From Pseudomonadota bacterium (GTDB lineage: Bacteria; Desulfobacterota; Syntrophia; Syntrophales; UBA5619): DNA of 18,354 nt. Location of the stretch: positions 1 through 18,354 of the forward strand of contig JAHIMW010000196.1 in assembly GCA_018896355.1 (NCBI GenBank), read 5' to 3'. Each line of letters begins with the position of its first letter. Position 1 is the stretch's first letter. This document shows positions 6,206 through 12,499 of this stretch, in pieces. The notes under the pieces are model-generated. The model was not told the origin of the DNA. It ran no database searches and saw nothing but the letters and a program-made list of their open reading frames with translations. The position numbers were made by a program, and so were the translations under genes.

Positions 6206-6804
6206 AGGCGGTATATCCAGTTTTCCCTGAGTTTCTGAATGCCGTCCTTGTGAAGGGTTGCAGTTCGAGTGCCAAGTTCACTGCGGGGGTTCTTCCGGAA
6301 ATCCGATATTACTACCTGCCCGAGATAGACTTCCCTGAATGACATGGGGTCTCGGTCAAAAGCAGGCTCTATCTGCGAATCTATGTTATACACAAAGACG
6401 CACATCCACTGATCTCTTGCTCCATGGGTGTCAACTGCCCCTCCCGCTTTTCTGGTAGTTTTTATCTCAACACCCTCTGTTCCGGCCTTGACGGCGTTGC
6501 CAATGTAGACACCCCGTACAATCAAATCGGGGTGACCGTTAAAATAGCGGTTTTCGGTGAGAACACGTGAATGCTTGGCAAGACTGGCGGAAAGCATGTC
6601 CGACAGCACACCTGACATTATTGCGGGACGCAACATATCGTCCAGTCTCTGCAGCCCCTTTCGAGCCAAGTTGGAGTTGACATCATAGAAGAAGTCATAG
6701 ACATCTTGCATTGCCATCTGGAAATCCTGCGGCCTCAACTGAAAGGGAAAAGCCGCCTCAGGATTGAATTTTTTCAAATCGACTGCGTTTCGAATTATCG
6801 CCAT
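6202..6804 (-). CDS. Putative PD-(D/E)XK restriction endonuclease, 200 aa
   Basis: Not a family I can name, but it carries a clear PD-(D/E)XK nuclease core. HPDLIVRGVYIG gives Pro92-Asp93, and GVEIKTTRK gives Glu113-x-Lys115 at a fitting distance. It is followed by HGARDQWMCVFVYNID, a segment resembling what follows the catalytic strand in several small type II enzymes. The position tail to tail with a DNA methyltransferase, with stop codons sharing bases, supports a role as the restriction partner. The start ATG lies after an A/T-rich stretch with no clear SD and possible -10 boxes (TATTAT, TATAGT) on the minus strand, so its expression may be kept low. Recognition site unknown; one possibility is GACGTC, because that hexamer is duplicated in the methyltransferase promoter, but that is only a guess. 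Confidence 0.65.
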   Translation of the reverse strand: MAIIRNAVDLKKFNPEAAFPFQLRPQDFQMAMQDVYDFFYDVNSNLARKGLQRLDDMLRPAIMSGVLSDMLSASLAKHSRVLTENRYFNGHPDLIVRGVYIGNAVKAGTEGVEIKTTRKAGGAVDTHGARDQWMCVFVYNIDSQIEPAFDRDPMSFREVYLGQVVISDFRKNPRSELGTRTATLHKDGIQKLRENWIYRL

Positions 6805-6853
6805 TTTGATTTAACTATAATACCCACATAATCGTCAACTGCATATCCGTCAT

Positions 6854-6920
6854 TGCCCCAACATGGAGCGTGAGCGACATGAAGTCTTATTCGTGTCCGG
6901 CTACACGCTCGTGTTAGCAA
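6854..6920. repeat. attC-like hairpin at the R-M segment edge
   Basis: A long imperfect inverted repeat folds into one hairpin. Pairings are AACA/TGTT (6860-6863 with 6912-6915), GAGCGTG/CACGCTC (6866-6872 with 6904-6910), AGC/GCT (6873-6875 with 6900-6902) and GACATGAA/TTCGTGTC (6876-6883 with 6890-6897, one G-T pair). The inner loop is 6 nt, and the bulges at C6898-G6899 and A6903 are on one arm only. On the minus strand the ends read GCTAAC and GTTGGGG, close to the integron core sites RYYYAAC and GTTRRRY (6 of 7 for the latter). No integrase is in the window, so this is a resemblance only. Confidence 0.45.
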
Positions 6921-6933
6921 CTCCTGCCAGCGC

Positions 6934-7035
6934 CCCGGATGAGGAGCGCGCCTTAGCGTGTCCGCTCAATCCGGTTGATGGGCCAAGTAGCCGCACTTCG
7001 ACTCACTTATTTAAGGCGCGCGCTGCTCCTCCGGG
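6934..7035. repeat. Large imperfect inverted repeat, 102 bp
   Basis: The left arm, CCCGGATGAGGAGC then GCGCCTTA (6934-6955), pairs with TAAGGCGCGC then GCTCCTCCGGG (7012-7035), interrupted by small bulges (GAT on the left, about 5 nt on the right). The 56-bp interior has smaller possible stems. No credible ORF fits. With the hairpins on each side it makes about 200 bp of stacked secondary structure, which could be a structured RNA or a recombination-related site. Confidence 0.5.
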
Positions 7036-7037
7036 AC

Positions 7038-7063
7038 GATGGGCCGCCGCGAGGCGGCCCATC
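7038..7063 (+). terminator. Perfect hairpin with GCGA tetraloop
   Basis: GATGGGCCGCC-GCGA-GGCGGCCCATC is a perfect 11-bp stem closed by a GNRA-type loop. The plus strand continues AAGTTATTCTAT, a poor T tract, so intrinsic termination would be weak. It may end a plus-strand transcript covering the two structures to its left, or be the third stem of one structured RNA. Confidence 0.4.
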
Positions 7064-7141
7064 AAGTTATTCTATCGTTTCCAGATAACTCCACATTTTC
7101 TATGCCTTTCGTATATCATGTCATTATAAAGCTATTAACGG

Positions 7142-7167
7142 TAAAAGCAGTTCCCAACTACTGCTTT
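7142..7167 (-). terminator. Probable terminator of the CMD-family gene
   Basis: On the minus strand AAAGCAGT and ACTGCTTT form a perfect 8-bp stem with an 8-nt loop, followed by TTAC after the terminal T run (TTTT within the arm end). It lies about 50 nt past the stop of the carboxymuconolactone decarboxylase family gene. The stem is only half GC, so strength is uncertain. Confidence 0.5.
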
Positions 7168-7217
7168 CAACGCCTTCTCAAATTGTTTCGTCATGCCGGT
7201 ACAGAATCCCCACAACT

Positions 7218-7613
7218 TTACTTTTGGATCGGCCATTCACCCCGTTCGGTGAGAACGTCGCGGTAGACCGCCAATGCCTCGTTGACGGCGGGCATGCCGG
7301 CATAGGTTGCAACCTGGAAGAAGAGCTCGGTCAGCTTCTTTGGGTCGCAACCCACGTTGAGGGCCGCGTTCACGTGGAGTTTCAGCTCGTCGCCGGAGCG
7401 CGTTGCGGCGAGAACCGCGCAGGCGACCATCTGCCGCTCCTGGGGGGTCAGGACGGTGCGGGAGTAGAGGTTTCCCGTGATGAATCGGGAAAAATCGTTG
7501 GCCAGCTCCCGGTCGAACGCCTTCCATGTCCGGTAGGGGGGCTCCATTTTGACGCCGCCGCCGAAGAGCCTCTTCGCGGTTTCCTGTGTCTTCAGATCGA
7601 TCTCGTCTGTCAT
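7218..7613 (-). CDS. Carboxymuconolactone decarboxylase family protein, 131 aa
   Basis: A small cytosolic, all-helical protein of the CMD/AhpD superfamily. The core is LTPQERQMVACAVLAATRSG, DELKLHVNAALNVGCDP and KKLTELFFQVATYAGMPAVNEAL, which matches the gamma-carboxymuconolactone decarboxylase pattern including the His in HVNAALNVG. The CxxC pair of AhpD peroxidases is absent, so a peroxidase role is unlikely. A decarboxylase or an uncharacterised role remains open, and no aromatic degradation genes are near. I chose the ATG at 7613, which has GAGGAG 7 nt upstream. The in-frame ATG at 7679 would add 22 residues without a ribosome binding site or family similarity. The 180 bp up to the diguanylate cyclase gene shows a small GCACG/CGTGC dyad and no convincing promoter. 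Confidence 0.85.
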   Translation of the reverse strand: MTDEIDLKTQETAKRLFGGGVKMEPPYRTWKAFDRELANDFSRFITGNLYSRTVLTPQERQMVACAVLAATRSGDELKLHVNAALNVGCDPKKLTELFFQVATYAGMPAVNEALAVYRDVLTERGEWPIQK

Positions 7614-7795
7614 GATGCACTCCTCATTGATGTTTTCACTTAACCGGAAAGACGCCGCTCCGATGGGCAGCCAATCCATTCACTCAGCCGCACGCGCTCG
7701 TGCACGTATGTCGCACAGCCTATCAATCCATTGGGCGTAAGTCTCAGTTTTGCGAATCTCATAGTTATGGCATCATCGCAGAAAACGTATTAATA

Positions 7796-9772
7796 TCACT
7801 GGTTGGATTTGGTTTTTTTCTGGGCGTACATCAACTCGTCGGCCGCCGATATCAGTTGGTCCAGAGAGATCGGGGATTCAGGGTTGTAGACGGCCGTGCC
7901 CCAACTCAGGGAGAGCTTGTACGGTCGGGATTCTTTTGCATTGTATGTATCGATATGTTGCTGAAGGCGCCGCGAAAAGTCTTCCTGATTCATATCCACG
8001 GCATCTATGGAAAGTACGGCGAATTCATCGCCGCCCAAGCGGGCGATGATGTCCGATTCCCGGAACGTCTGCCGGAGAATATGCGTCGTATCGATCAGGG
8101 CCTTGTCCCCTTCTTTATGACCCAGCGTATCGTTGATCCATTTCAGGCGATCGCAATCGATGAATGTGAGCTGCAGCGGCCTTTGGGCTCTGTTCGCGGC
8201 CTTGAGCTGCTGCTCCGCAAGGGTGATGAAGCCGCGCCGGTTATACAGATCGGTGAGTTGGTCCCGCAGGGACATCTCTCGCATCTCCGCCTCCATCCGC
8301 TTGCGTTCGGTGATGTCCTCAACCACGATCATGTTGCACTCGGGTTTTTCCCCCGGCTTCCGGAGAGGCGATACCGTGATGTTGACCCAGACGATCTCCC
8401 CGTCCTTCCGGAGGTAGCGCTTCTCCAGGCTGGTGTGGTCGATCTTCCCGGCCAACAGCAGCGCAATTTTCTCCTCATGCAGATGGAGATCCTCCGGATG
8501 CGTGATCGCATGGAAGGTGGTGGCCAGCATCTCCTCCTCCGTCCTGCCGACGAGTTCGCAAAGCCGCCTGTTCACTGTAATGAACTGGCCCGTACTCATT
8601 TCGATCTCGGCCACTCCCACCGCCGCCTGCTCGACCAGGGCGCGGAACCGCCCCTCGCTCTCCCGCAGTGAATTTTCCGTCCTCTTGAGGCCGGTAAACA
8701 TCTGCGCGTTGGCGATCGCCCCGGCGATCTGCGTCCCGATCCTCTCCGCCAGCCAGAGATCCTGCTCGGTGTAAGCGTTCGGTTTTTTCGATCGGAAGTG
8801 CAGGGCACCGATCACTTCGTCCCGGGAGATCAGGGGAACACCCATAAACGAGCGTATCCCCCCCTGAAAAGTGGATACGAGCTTGGAATATTGTCCCGTT
8901 AGTTCATCAACGTTCGTCGGATGGAGCAGCATGCCGGTCCTGGTGCGCTCGATCGCCTCATTCACCGACCCCTGCAGAGGGAGAGAATCCCCCGGTCTTC
9001 GCCCGGGGACAGTTAACCCGAAAGAGTAGGCTATAGTAATGGTATTCTGATTATGGTTATTCAAGTCTACGTGAAGCCTGTCAAAGGGGATCAGTTTTCG
9101 GGCCTCGGCGGCGAACCGTTCGTACACCTCGTCGATGTCCAGCGTGGATCCGATCAGCCGTCCGATATCGGCGATGACGGCCGTCTCTTCGGCCAGCCGC
9201 TCGGCGATCTCCCGGCTCCGGCGCTGCTCCTCCTCCGCCCGCCGCAGATCGGCCAAGGCGCTGTCCAGTTTTTTGATCGGATAGGTGAGGAAGATGAAAT
9301 AGATCAGGGCGCCGAGAAACGAACTGAATATCCCCAGAAGCACCGTAAAGACGACAGGTGTGCGGATGGAATGTCTGCCTTCGAGCGAACCGACAGGTCG
9401 TCCTGAGTCAAAGAGAGCCGCCGAAGCCGAGACAACCGGGCGTCTCGATGCAATATCGGTTTTCGCGACCACTGTTCCCGCCGCAGTGCGAATGACCCTT
9501 TCATGCAGTTTCCCCTCGAACGTGGTTTGCGAGATAATCTCCTGCAATCTCTCACTCTCGAACTCCCACATATCCGGCCGGGTCTGGATAATTTTTTCTA
9601 CGGATTTTGCGACAAAGGCGGTTTCTATCGTCAGAGAATCCCGTATCTCGGATACCGAAAGCATATAGTACCAAAAGGGGATTGCAATGGCAAAAATGCA
9701 CGCCGCCAGAGCCCCCAGGAGCTTCATGATCCTTGTGGCGGGTGCTTTCGACTGCAGAGGCCGGGAATCCAA
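7796..9772 (-). CDS. Membrane diguanylate cyclase, GAF-PAS-GGDEF, 658 aa
   Basis: Makes cyclic di-GMP from two GTP. Membrane segments at about 18-38 and 137-163 enclose a periplasmic sensor of roughly 95 residues. Then come a short coiled linker (170-195), a GAF domain (about 195-355), a PAS domain (about 372-495, with TRKDGEIVWVNITVSPL-like features) and a GGDEF domain (497-650). The active-site GGDEF is intact at 580-584, and the inhibitory I-site RESD lies at 571-574 with the standard 5-residue gap. It should therefore be active and subject to product feedback. The start is TTG at 9772, with GAGGTG 8 nt upstream; an ATG at 9727 is the alternative but has a weak SD. The gene begins 12 nt after the stop of the PstS-like gene, so the binding protein and cyclase are cotranscribed and may form a sensing pair. 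Confidence 0.9.
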   Translation of the reverse strand: MDSRPLQSKAPATRIMKLLGALAACIFAIAIPFWYYMLSVSEIRDSLTIETAFVAKSVEKIIQTRPDMWEFESERLQEIISQTTFEGKLHERVIRTAAGTVVAKTDIASRRPVVSASAALFDSGRPVGSLEGRHSIRTPVVFTVLLGIFSSFLGALIYFIFLTYPIKKLDSALADLRRAEEEQRRSREIAERLAEETAVIADIGRLIGSTLDIDEVYERFAAEARKLIPFDRLHVDLNNHNQNTITIAYSFGLTVPGRRPGDSLPLQGSVNEAIERTRTGMLLHPTNVDELTGQYSKLVSTFQGGIRSFMGVPLISRDEVIGALHFRSKKPNAYTEQDLWLAERIGTQIAGAIANAQMFTGLKRTENSLRESEGRFRALVEQAAVGVAEIEMSTGQFITVNRRLCELVGRTEEEMLATTFHAITHPEDLHLHEEKIALLLAGKIDHTSLEKRYLRKDGEIVWVNITVSPLRKPGEKPECNMIVVEDITERKRMEAEMREMSLRDQLTDLYNRRGFITLAEQQLKAANRAQRPLQLTFIDCDRLKWINDTLGHKEGDKALIDTTHILRQTFRESDIIARLGGDEFAVLSIDAVDMNQEDFSRRLQQHIDTYNAKESRPYKLSLSWGTAVYNPESPISLDQLISAADELMYAQKKTKSNQ

Positions 9773-9784
9773 AGGCTCTTCACC

Positions 9785-10657
9785 TCACTTTCCGGTGATT
9801 CGCGGCAAAGTCACATGGCCGCATTCAGAGAGGATCTTCCGTCCATCCTTCGATAAAACGAACTTGATAAAGTCCTTCACCGCACCCTTATCCGCATCCC
9901 CCTTGTAGACCAGGGACATTGTCACGGTATAGGGATATTTGCCGGCGGAAACATGGACGCCGGCGGCAATATTGGAGAGTATAGGGGCCGTCCCATCGAC
10001 GGAGAGGGCTTTGATCCTTCGTTTCTCCACTGCCATGAGTGAGCTGCTGGTTGTACCGAATGAACCGGGCGTCTTTTCGATTTGCTCGGCCGCTTCCTGA
10101 TCCGTCGTACCGACAAAGACGCCGGGAATGGAGTGAGCCTTCTCGGCCGCCGATTTCAAGCGGGGATTAATGCTCGCCAGATAGACCGAAGAACTGTCAC
10201 GCAGAGGACGAAGGATAAGTCGGATGGGCGTTCCATCGGGCCAGGTCTTGCGCTTTCCTGCATAGATGTCTTCTATTTCTGTGAGAGTCACACCGTTGGT
10301 CGGGTTTGACTCCTGTACCGCGAAGATAAAGGGTGTGCGGCCATAAGGCTCCTCGACGATTCCCATGCTCCGCTCCTCCGGCGTGAGGGGACGGGAGGAC
10401 AACCCGATATCGATCCTCCCTTCCTTTACGGCGTTGATGCCTCCTGTACTGCCGATGCTGAGGAGGAGATCGATGGCGACGTTGGGGTGTTTCTTTTGAA
10501 ACCCCTCGGCCATCCGTCGCATGGCGCCGATGCCCGACCCAGAACCTGTGATGATCAATTTCCTTTCAGGGCTCGTGGAAGCGGAGCTTTCAACCATGAA
10601 GGAGGTGAGAAGAAAGATACTCGAGATAACGATGAAATATCGAAAACAAAGCTTCAT
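9785..10657 (-). CDS. PstS-like periplasmic substrate-binding protein, 290 aa
   Basis: A secreted binding protein of the phosphate-type (PBP-like, PF12849) family. Residues 1-27 are a signal peptide (basic MKLCFRYF, hydrophobic core, then SSAS cleavage region). The mature protein starts with KLIITGSGSGIGAMRRMAEGF, whose GSGSG loop is typical of oxyanion binding. IGSTGGINAVKEGRIDIGLSSR and GSFGTTSSSLMA also follow the family pattern. The ligand could be phosphate or another oxyanion. No pstCAB transporter genes are beside it; the only partner is the diguanylate cyclase 12 nt downstream, which hints at a sensing role. The start ATG has an AGAGGG SD 5 nt upstream. Confidence 0.85.
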   Translation of the reverse strand: MKLCFRYFIVISSIFLLTSFMVESSASTSPERKLIITGSGSGIGAMRRMAEGFQKKHPNVAIDLLLSIGSTGGINAVKEGRIDIGLSSRPLTPEERSMGIVEEPYGRTPFIFAVQESNPTNGVTLTEIEDIYAGKRKTWPDGTPIRLILRPLRDSSSVYLASINPRLKSAAEKAHSIPGVFVGTTDQEAAEQIEKTPGSFGTTSSSLMAVEKRRIKALSVDGTAPILSNIAAGVHVSAGKYPYTVTMSLVYKGDADKGAVKDFIKFVLSKDGRKILSECGHVTLPRITGK

Positions 10658-10801
10658 ACATCCCTCTTCTTTCCCGCCGACCCCCCTGTCGCCATCGGCG
10701 TCTTCAATCCGCGACCCGCAGACGTCCTTTCAGATAGGTCCTGAATTCGTTTTAATCGGGGGAGAGGAACGCCGGGTGTCCCGATCGCTCATCGATATCC
10801 T

Positions 10802-10912
10802 TCATGCTTTGGGGAGGTCGGGATCGATCCCCAGGAGTTCCCGGATCTCATCGGGGAATTTGGCCGGGTGGGCCGTCTCCAGACAGATGCAGGGGGGAAC
10901 GCCGCCGAAGCA
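10802..10912 (-). pseudogene. thrC: 3' fragment of a threonine synthase gene
   Basis: The last 36 codons read CFGGVPPCICLETAHPAKFP then DEIRELLGIDPDLPKA and a TGA. The ETAHPAKF segment is characteristic of the C-terminus of threonine synthase. Upstream of the fragment the frame shows no similarity, and there is no start codon or ribosome binding site, so over 90% of the gene is gone. It marks a deletion or rearrangement junction in this interval. Confidence 0.6.
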
Positions 10913-11189
10913 TTGATAAGAACTTCCTTTTTCGCGGTGAGAGTGTATGAAGAAGGATCTTGTGTGTCAAGAGGATTTTGGCCGACGATCATCGAAAAGA
11001 GGGTGTCCAGAAACTCATACTTCAATTGGCGGGCGATGACCGCCCCAAGAATCTCCGCCATCGCCGTGGCTGCGGCGGCCAGCACGGCCGAAGAGAGAAC
11101 CGTTCGGGATACCCACGGTTTGAGATGCCGGGTCGCCGCCTCGGAAATGCAATACCCGGTAACGATCCCCAGATGCGCGGCGTTGTGCT
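10913..11189. other. Unassigned stretch between thrC fragment and hemolysin III gene
   Basis: No complete gene. On the minus strand one frame stays open through about 11187-10925 and would encode a hydrophobic, Ala-rich segment (VLSSAVLAAAATAMAEILGA), but it has no start codon of its own and runs out of the hemolysin III gene frame-shifted. The plus strand also has an open frame here. I recognise neither. The region is probably decayed coding DNA, in line with the neighbouring thrC fragment. Confidence 0.4.
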
Positions 11190-11849
11190 TTAAACAGCCA
11201 CGGGGATGACGTAGAGAAGGACCGCAAAAAAGTGGAAGGTGCTGCCGGCCAGAACGAAGAGGTGCCACACGGCATGGTGGTACGGCAGCCGGCGCCAGCC
11301 GTAGAACGCGAGGCCCAGGGTGTATGCGAGCCCCCCGGCGATCAACAGAGAAAGGCCGGGCGGCGTCAGGGCGGCAAGCAGGGGTTTGATGGCGACGACC
11401 ACAAGGAATCCCATTCCCACATAGAGGCCGACCGCGGCGACCGGCCACCGGCGGAGCAGCGAAACCTGGAAGATGACCCCGATCAGGGCGATTCCCCAGA
11501 CGACGCCGAACAGGGACCAGCCCCAGGGGCCGCGGAGATTCACCAGCATGAAGGGGGTATAGGTCCCGGCGATGAGGAGAAAGATCGCCGAATGGTCGAT
11601 GACCCGAAGGAGTGTCTTTACCCCTGGGAACGGGATGCTGTGGTAGAGGGTGGATGCCGTGTACAGAATGATCAGCGTGGCCCCGAAGATGCTGCAGCCC
11701 ACGATGTGCCAGGCGTCTCCGAACAGCGTCGCGAAGGCGGTCAGGATTCCGAGCGCCACGATCGCGAGGACGACACCGACCCCGTGGGTGATGCTGTTCG
11801 CCAGCTCCTCACGGGGGCTGTACTGGGGCATGGGTATATGTATAGGCAT
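11190..11849 (-). CDS. trhA: Hemolysin III / TrhA (PAQR-like) membrane protein, 219 aa
   Basis: Seven-helix inner-membrane protein of the hemolysin III family, related to eukaryotic PAQR receptors; the E. coli relative has been linked to membrane energy and fluidity balance. Family landmarks with metal-site residues are visible: NSITHGVGVVL, YTASTLYHSIP, RVIDHSAIFLLIAGTYTPF and HAVWHLFVLAGSTFHFFAVLLYV. I chose the ATG at 11849 from family length. It has no SD; the preceding bases are CCTCCAAAGAT, which read like an anti-SD. An ATG at 11831 is an alternative. An in-frame extension to 12029 is rejected because it crosses a terminator. The upstream same-strand leader contains that terminator (11974-12002) and a 10-bp-stem hairpin (11907-11931), which hints at RNA-level control. 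Confidence 0.88.
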   Translation of the reverse strand: MPIHIPMPQYSPREELANSITHGVGVVLAIVALGILTAFATLFGDAWHIVGCSIFGATLIILYTASTLYHSIPFPGVKTLLRVIDHSAIFLLIAGTYTPFMLVNLRGPWGWSLFGVVWGIALIGVIFQVSLLRRWPVAAVGLYVGMGFLVVVAIKPLLAALTPPGLSLLIAGGLAYTLGLAFYGWRRLPYHHAVWHLFVLAGSTFHFFAVLLYVIPVAV

Positions 11850-11906
11850 ATCTTTGGAGGTCTTTCCCTTTTTTTCTTTCCCCCCCGCCACGGTCTTTTT
11901 CCACCA

Positions 11907-11931
11907 GGGGAAACGGTCTCGCCGTTTCCCC
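11907..11931 (-). repeat. Perfect hairpin in the trhA leader
   Basis: GGGGAAACGG-TCTCG-CCGTTTCCCC has perfect 10-bp arms and a 5-nt loop. It is between the upstream terminator and the trhA start on the minus strand and is not followed by a T run, so it is more likely an RNA stability or regulatory stem, or a DNA operator, than a terminator. Confidence 0.5.
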
Positions 11932-11973
11932 CGGGCATTTCTATCATCCGGTTCGGGAAAATGAAAGCGAAAC

Positions 11974-12002
11974 AAAAAACCACAGGGGTGATCCCCGTGG
12001 TT
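11974..12002 (-). terminator. Strong rho-independent terminator upstream of trhA
   Basis: On the minus strand AACCACGGGG-ATCA-CCCCTGTGGTT has one bulged base and is followed directly by a T run (TTTTTTG). No recognisable minus-strand gene ends just before it. It could end a small RNA or decayed transcript from 12003-12480, or serve as an attenuator for trhA, whose start is 125 nt further on. Confidence 0.65.
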
Positions 12003-12170
12003 CACATATCGGCGGATCACATACACCATCGCACCCCTGACGGCAACCTTTATTTTGTGGATATCGCTTGAAACCCCGTCCGCAGCGGTCCGGAATATTT
12101 ATGTTATACGTCTGCAAACGCCCAGGTTTCACCATTCGCAACGACCCTTTATTCTCCGCGCTGCACGGGT

Positions 12171-12323
12171 GTCCCCCCTGCGGGCGCCCCGTACCTCGCC
12201 TCCCTGGCGGTGATGGACGCCATCTTCGCCTCCCTCCAGCACCGCGCCTTCCGGGAGAGAATTGTAAGGAAACGAAGTGGAGATGAAACTGGAGATGAAA
12301 CGAGCCGATACTTGCTGCGATAA
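12171..12323 (+). pseudogene. Possible C-terminal remnant of a Gfo/Idh/MocA oxidoreductase
   Basis: A plus-strand frame reading VPPAGAPYLASLAVMDAIFA, then SLQHRAF and a TAA, resembles the end of Gfo/Idh/MocA oxidoreductases, where a helix with a VMDAIYRSA-like segment closes the protein. There is no start and no upstream similarity. The tail after SLQHRAF is unlike the family and includes a 12-bp tandem repeat. Weak evidence. Confidence 0.25.
12278..12301 (+). repeat. 12-bp tandem repeat, two copies
   Basis: TGGAGATGAAAC occurs twice in perfect tandem (12278-12289 and 12290-12301). It is in the non-coding interval upstream of the fabG-like promoter. No function is apparent; slipped-strand duplication is the simplest origin. 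Confidence 0.8.
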
Positions 12324-12330
12324 AATCGCC

Positions 12331-12359
12331 TTGACAAACAAGGTCCGCCTTCGTATTCT
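12331..12359 (+). promoter_or_regulatory. Sigma-70-type promoter of the fabG-like gene
   Basis: A perfect -35 TTGACA (12331-12336), a 17-bp spacer and a -10 TATTCT (12354-12359, 4 of 6 consensus) predict a transcript start near 12366. That leaves a leader of about 134 nt before the gene. Just downstream, TTATCAAT is repeated at 12382-12389 and 12392-12399, start to start 10 bp, so the copies lie on one face of the helix, as a tandem regulator site would. Confidence 0.65.
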
Positions 12360-12451
12360 CCCCCTGCAGAAAAGCGAGATCTTATCAATAATTATCAATG
12401 AATGGAGCATTACAGCGCAATTCCGTGGGCAAGATCCGGAAGGAGGAGCTG

Positions 12452-12469
12452 ATGGGACAGTTGTTGTAA
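12452..12469 (+). CDS. Five-codon leader ORF (MGQLL) before the fabG-like gene
   Basis: AAGGAGG lies 6 nt before an ATG followed by GGA CAG TTG TTG TAA. The SD is closer to consensus than that of the gene itself. It ends 30 nt before the chosen start. It may be a regulatory leader peptide or the relic of a start region. Too short to judge by coding content. Confidence 0.3.
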   Translation: MGQLL

Positions 12470-12499
12470 ACGTCGGGAAACATGCTTAGAGAGGGAACC

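Noticed and set aside
6863..7129. 88-codon plus-strand ORF over the hairpin block
   Set aside because: No SD, translation without features, and it runs through three strong inverted repeats. A structured non-coding region explains the DNA better.
11850..12029. N-terminal extension of TrhA to 279 residues
   Set aside because: It would translate through the terminator and the 10-bp hairpin and has no hydrophobic or family features.
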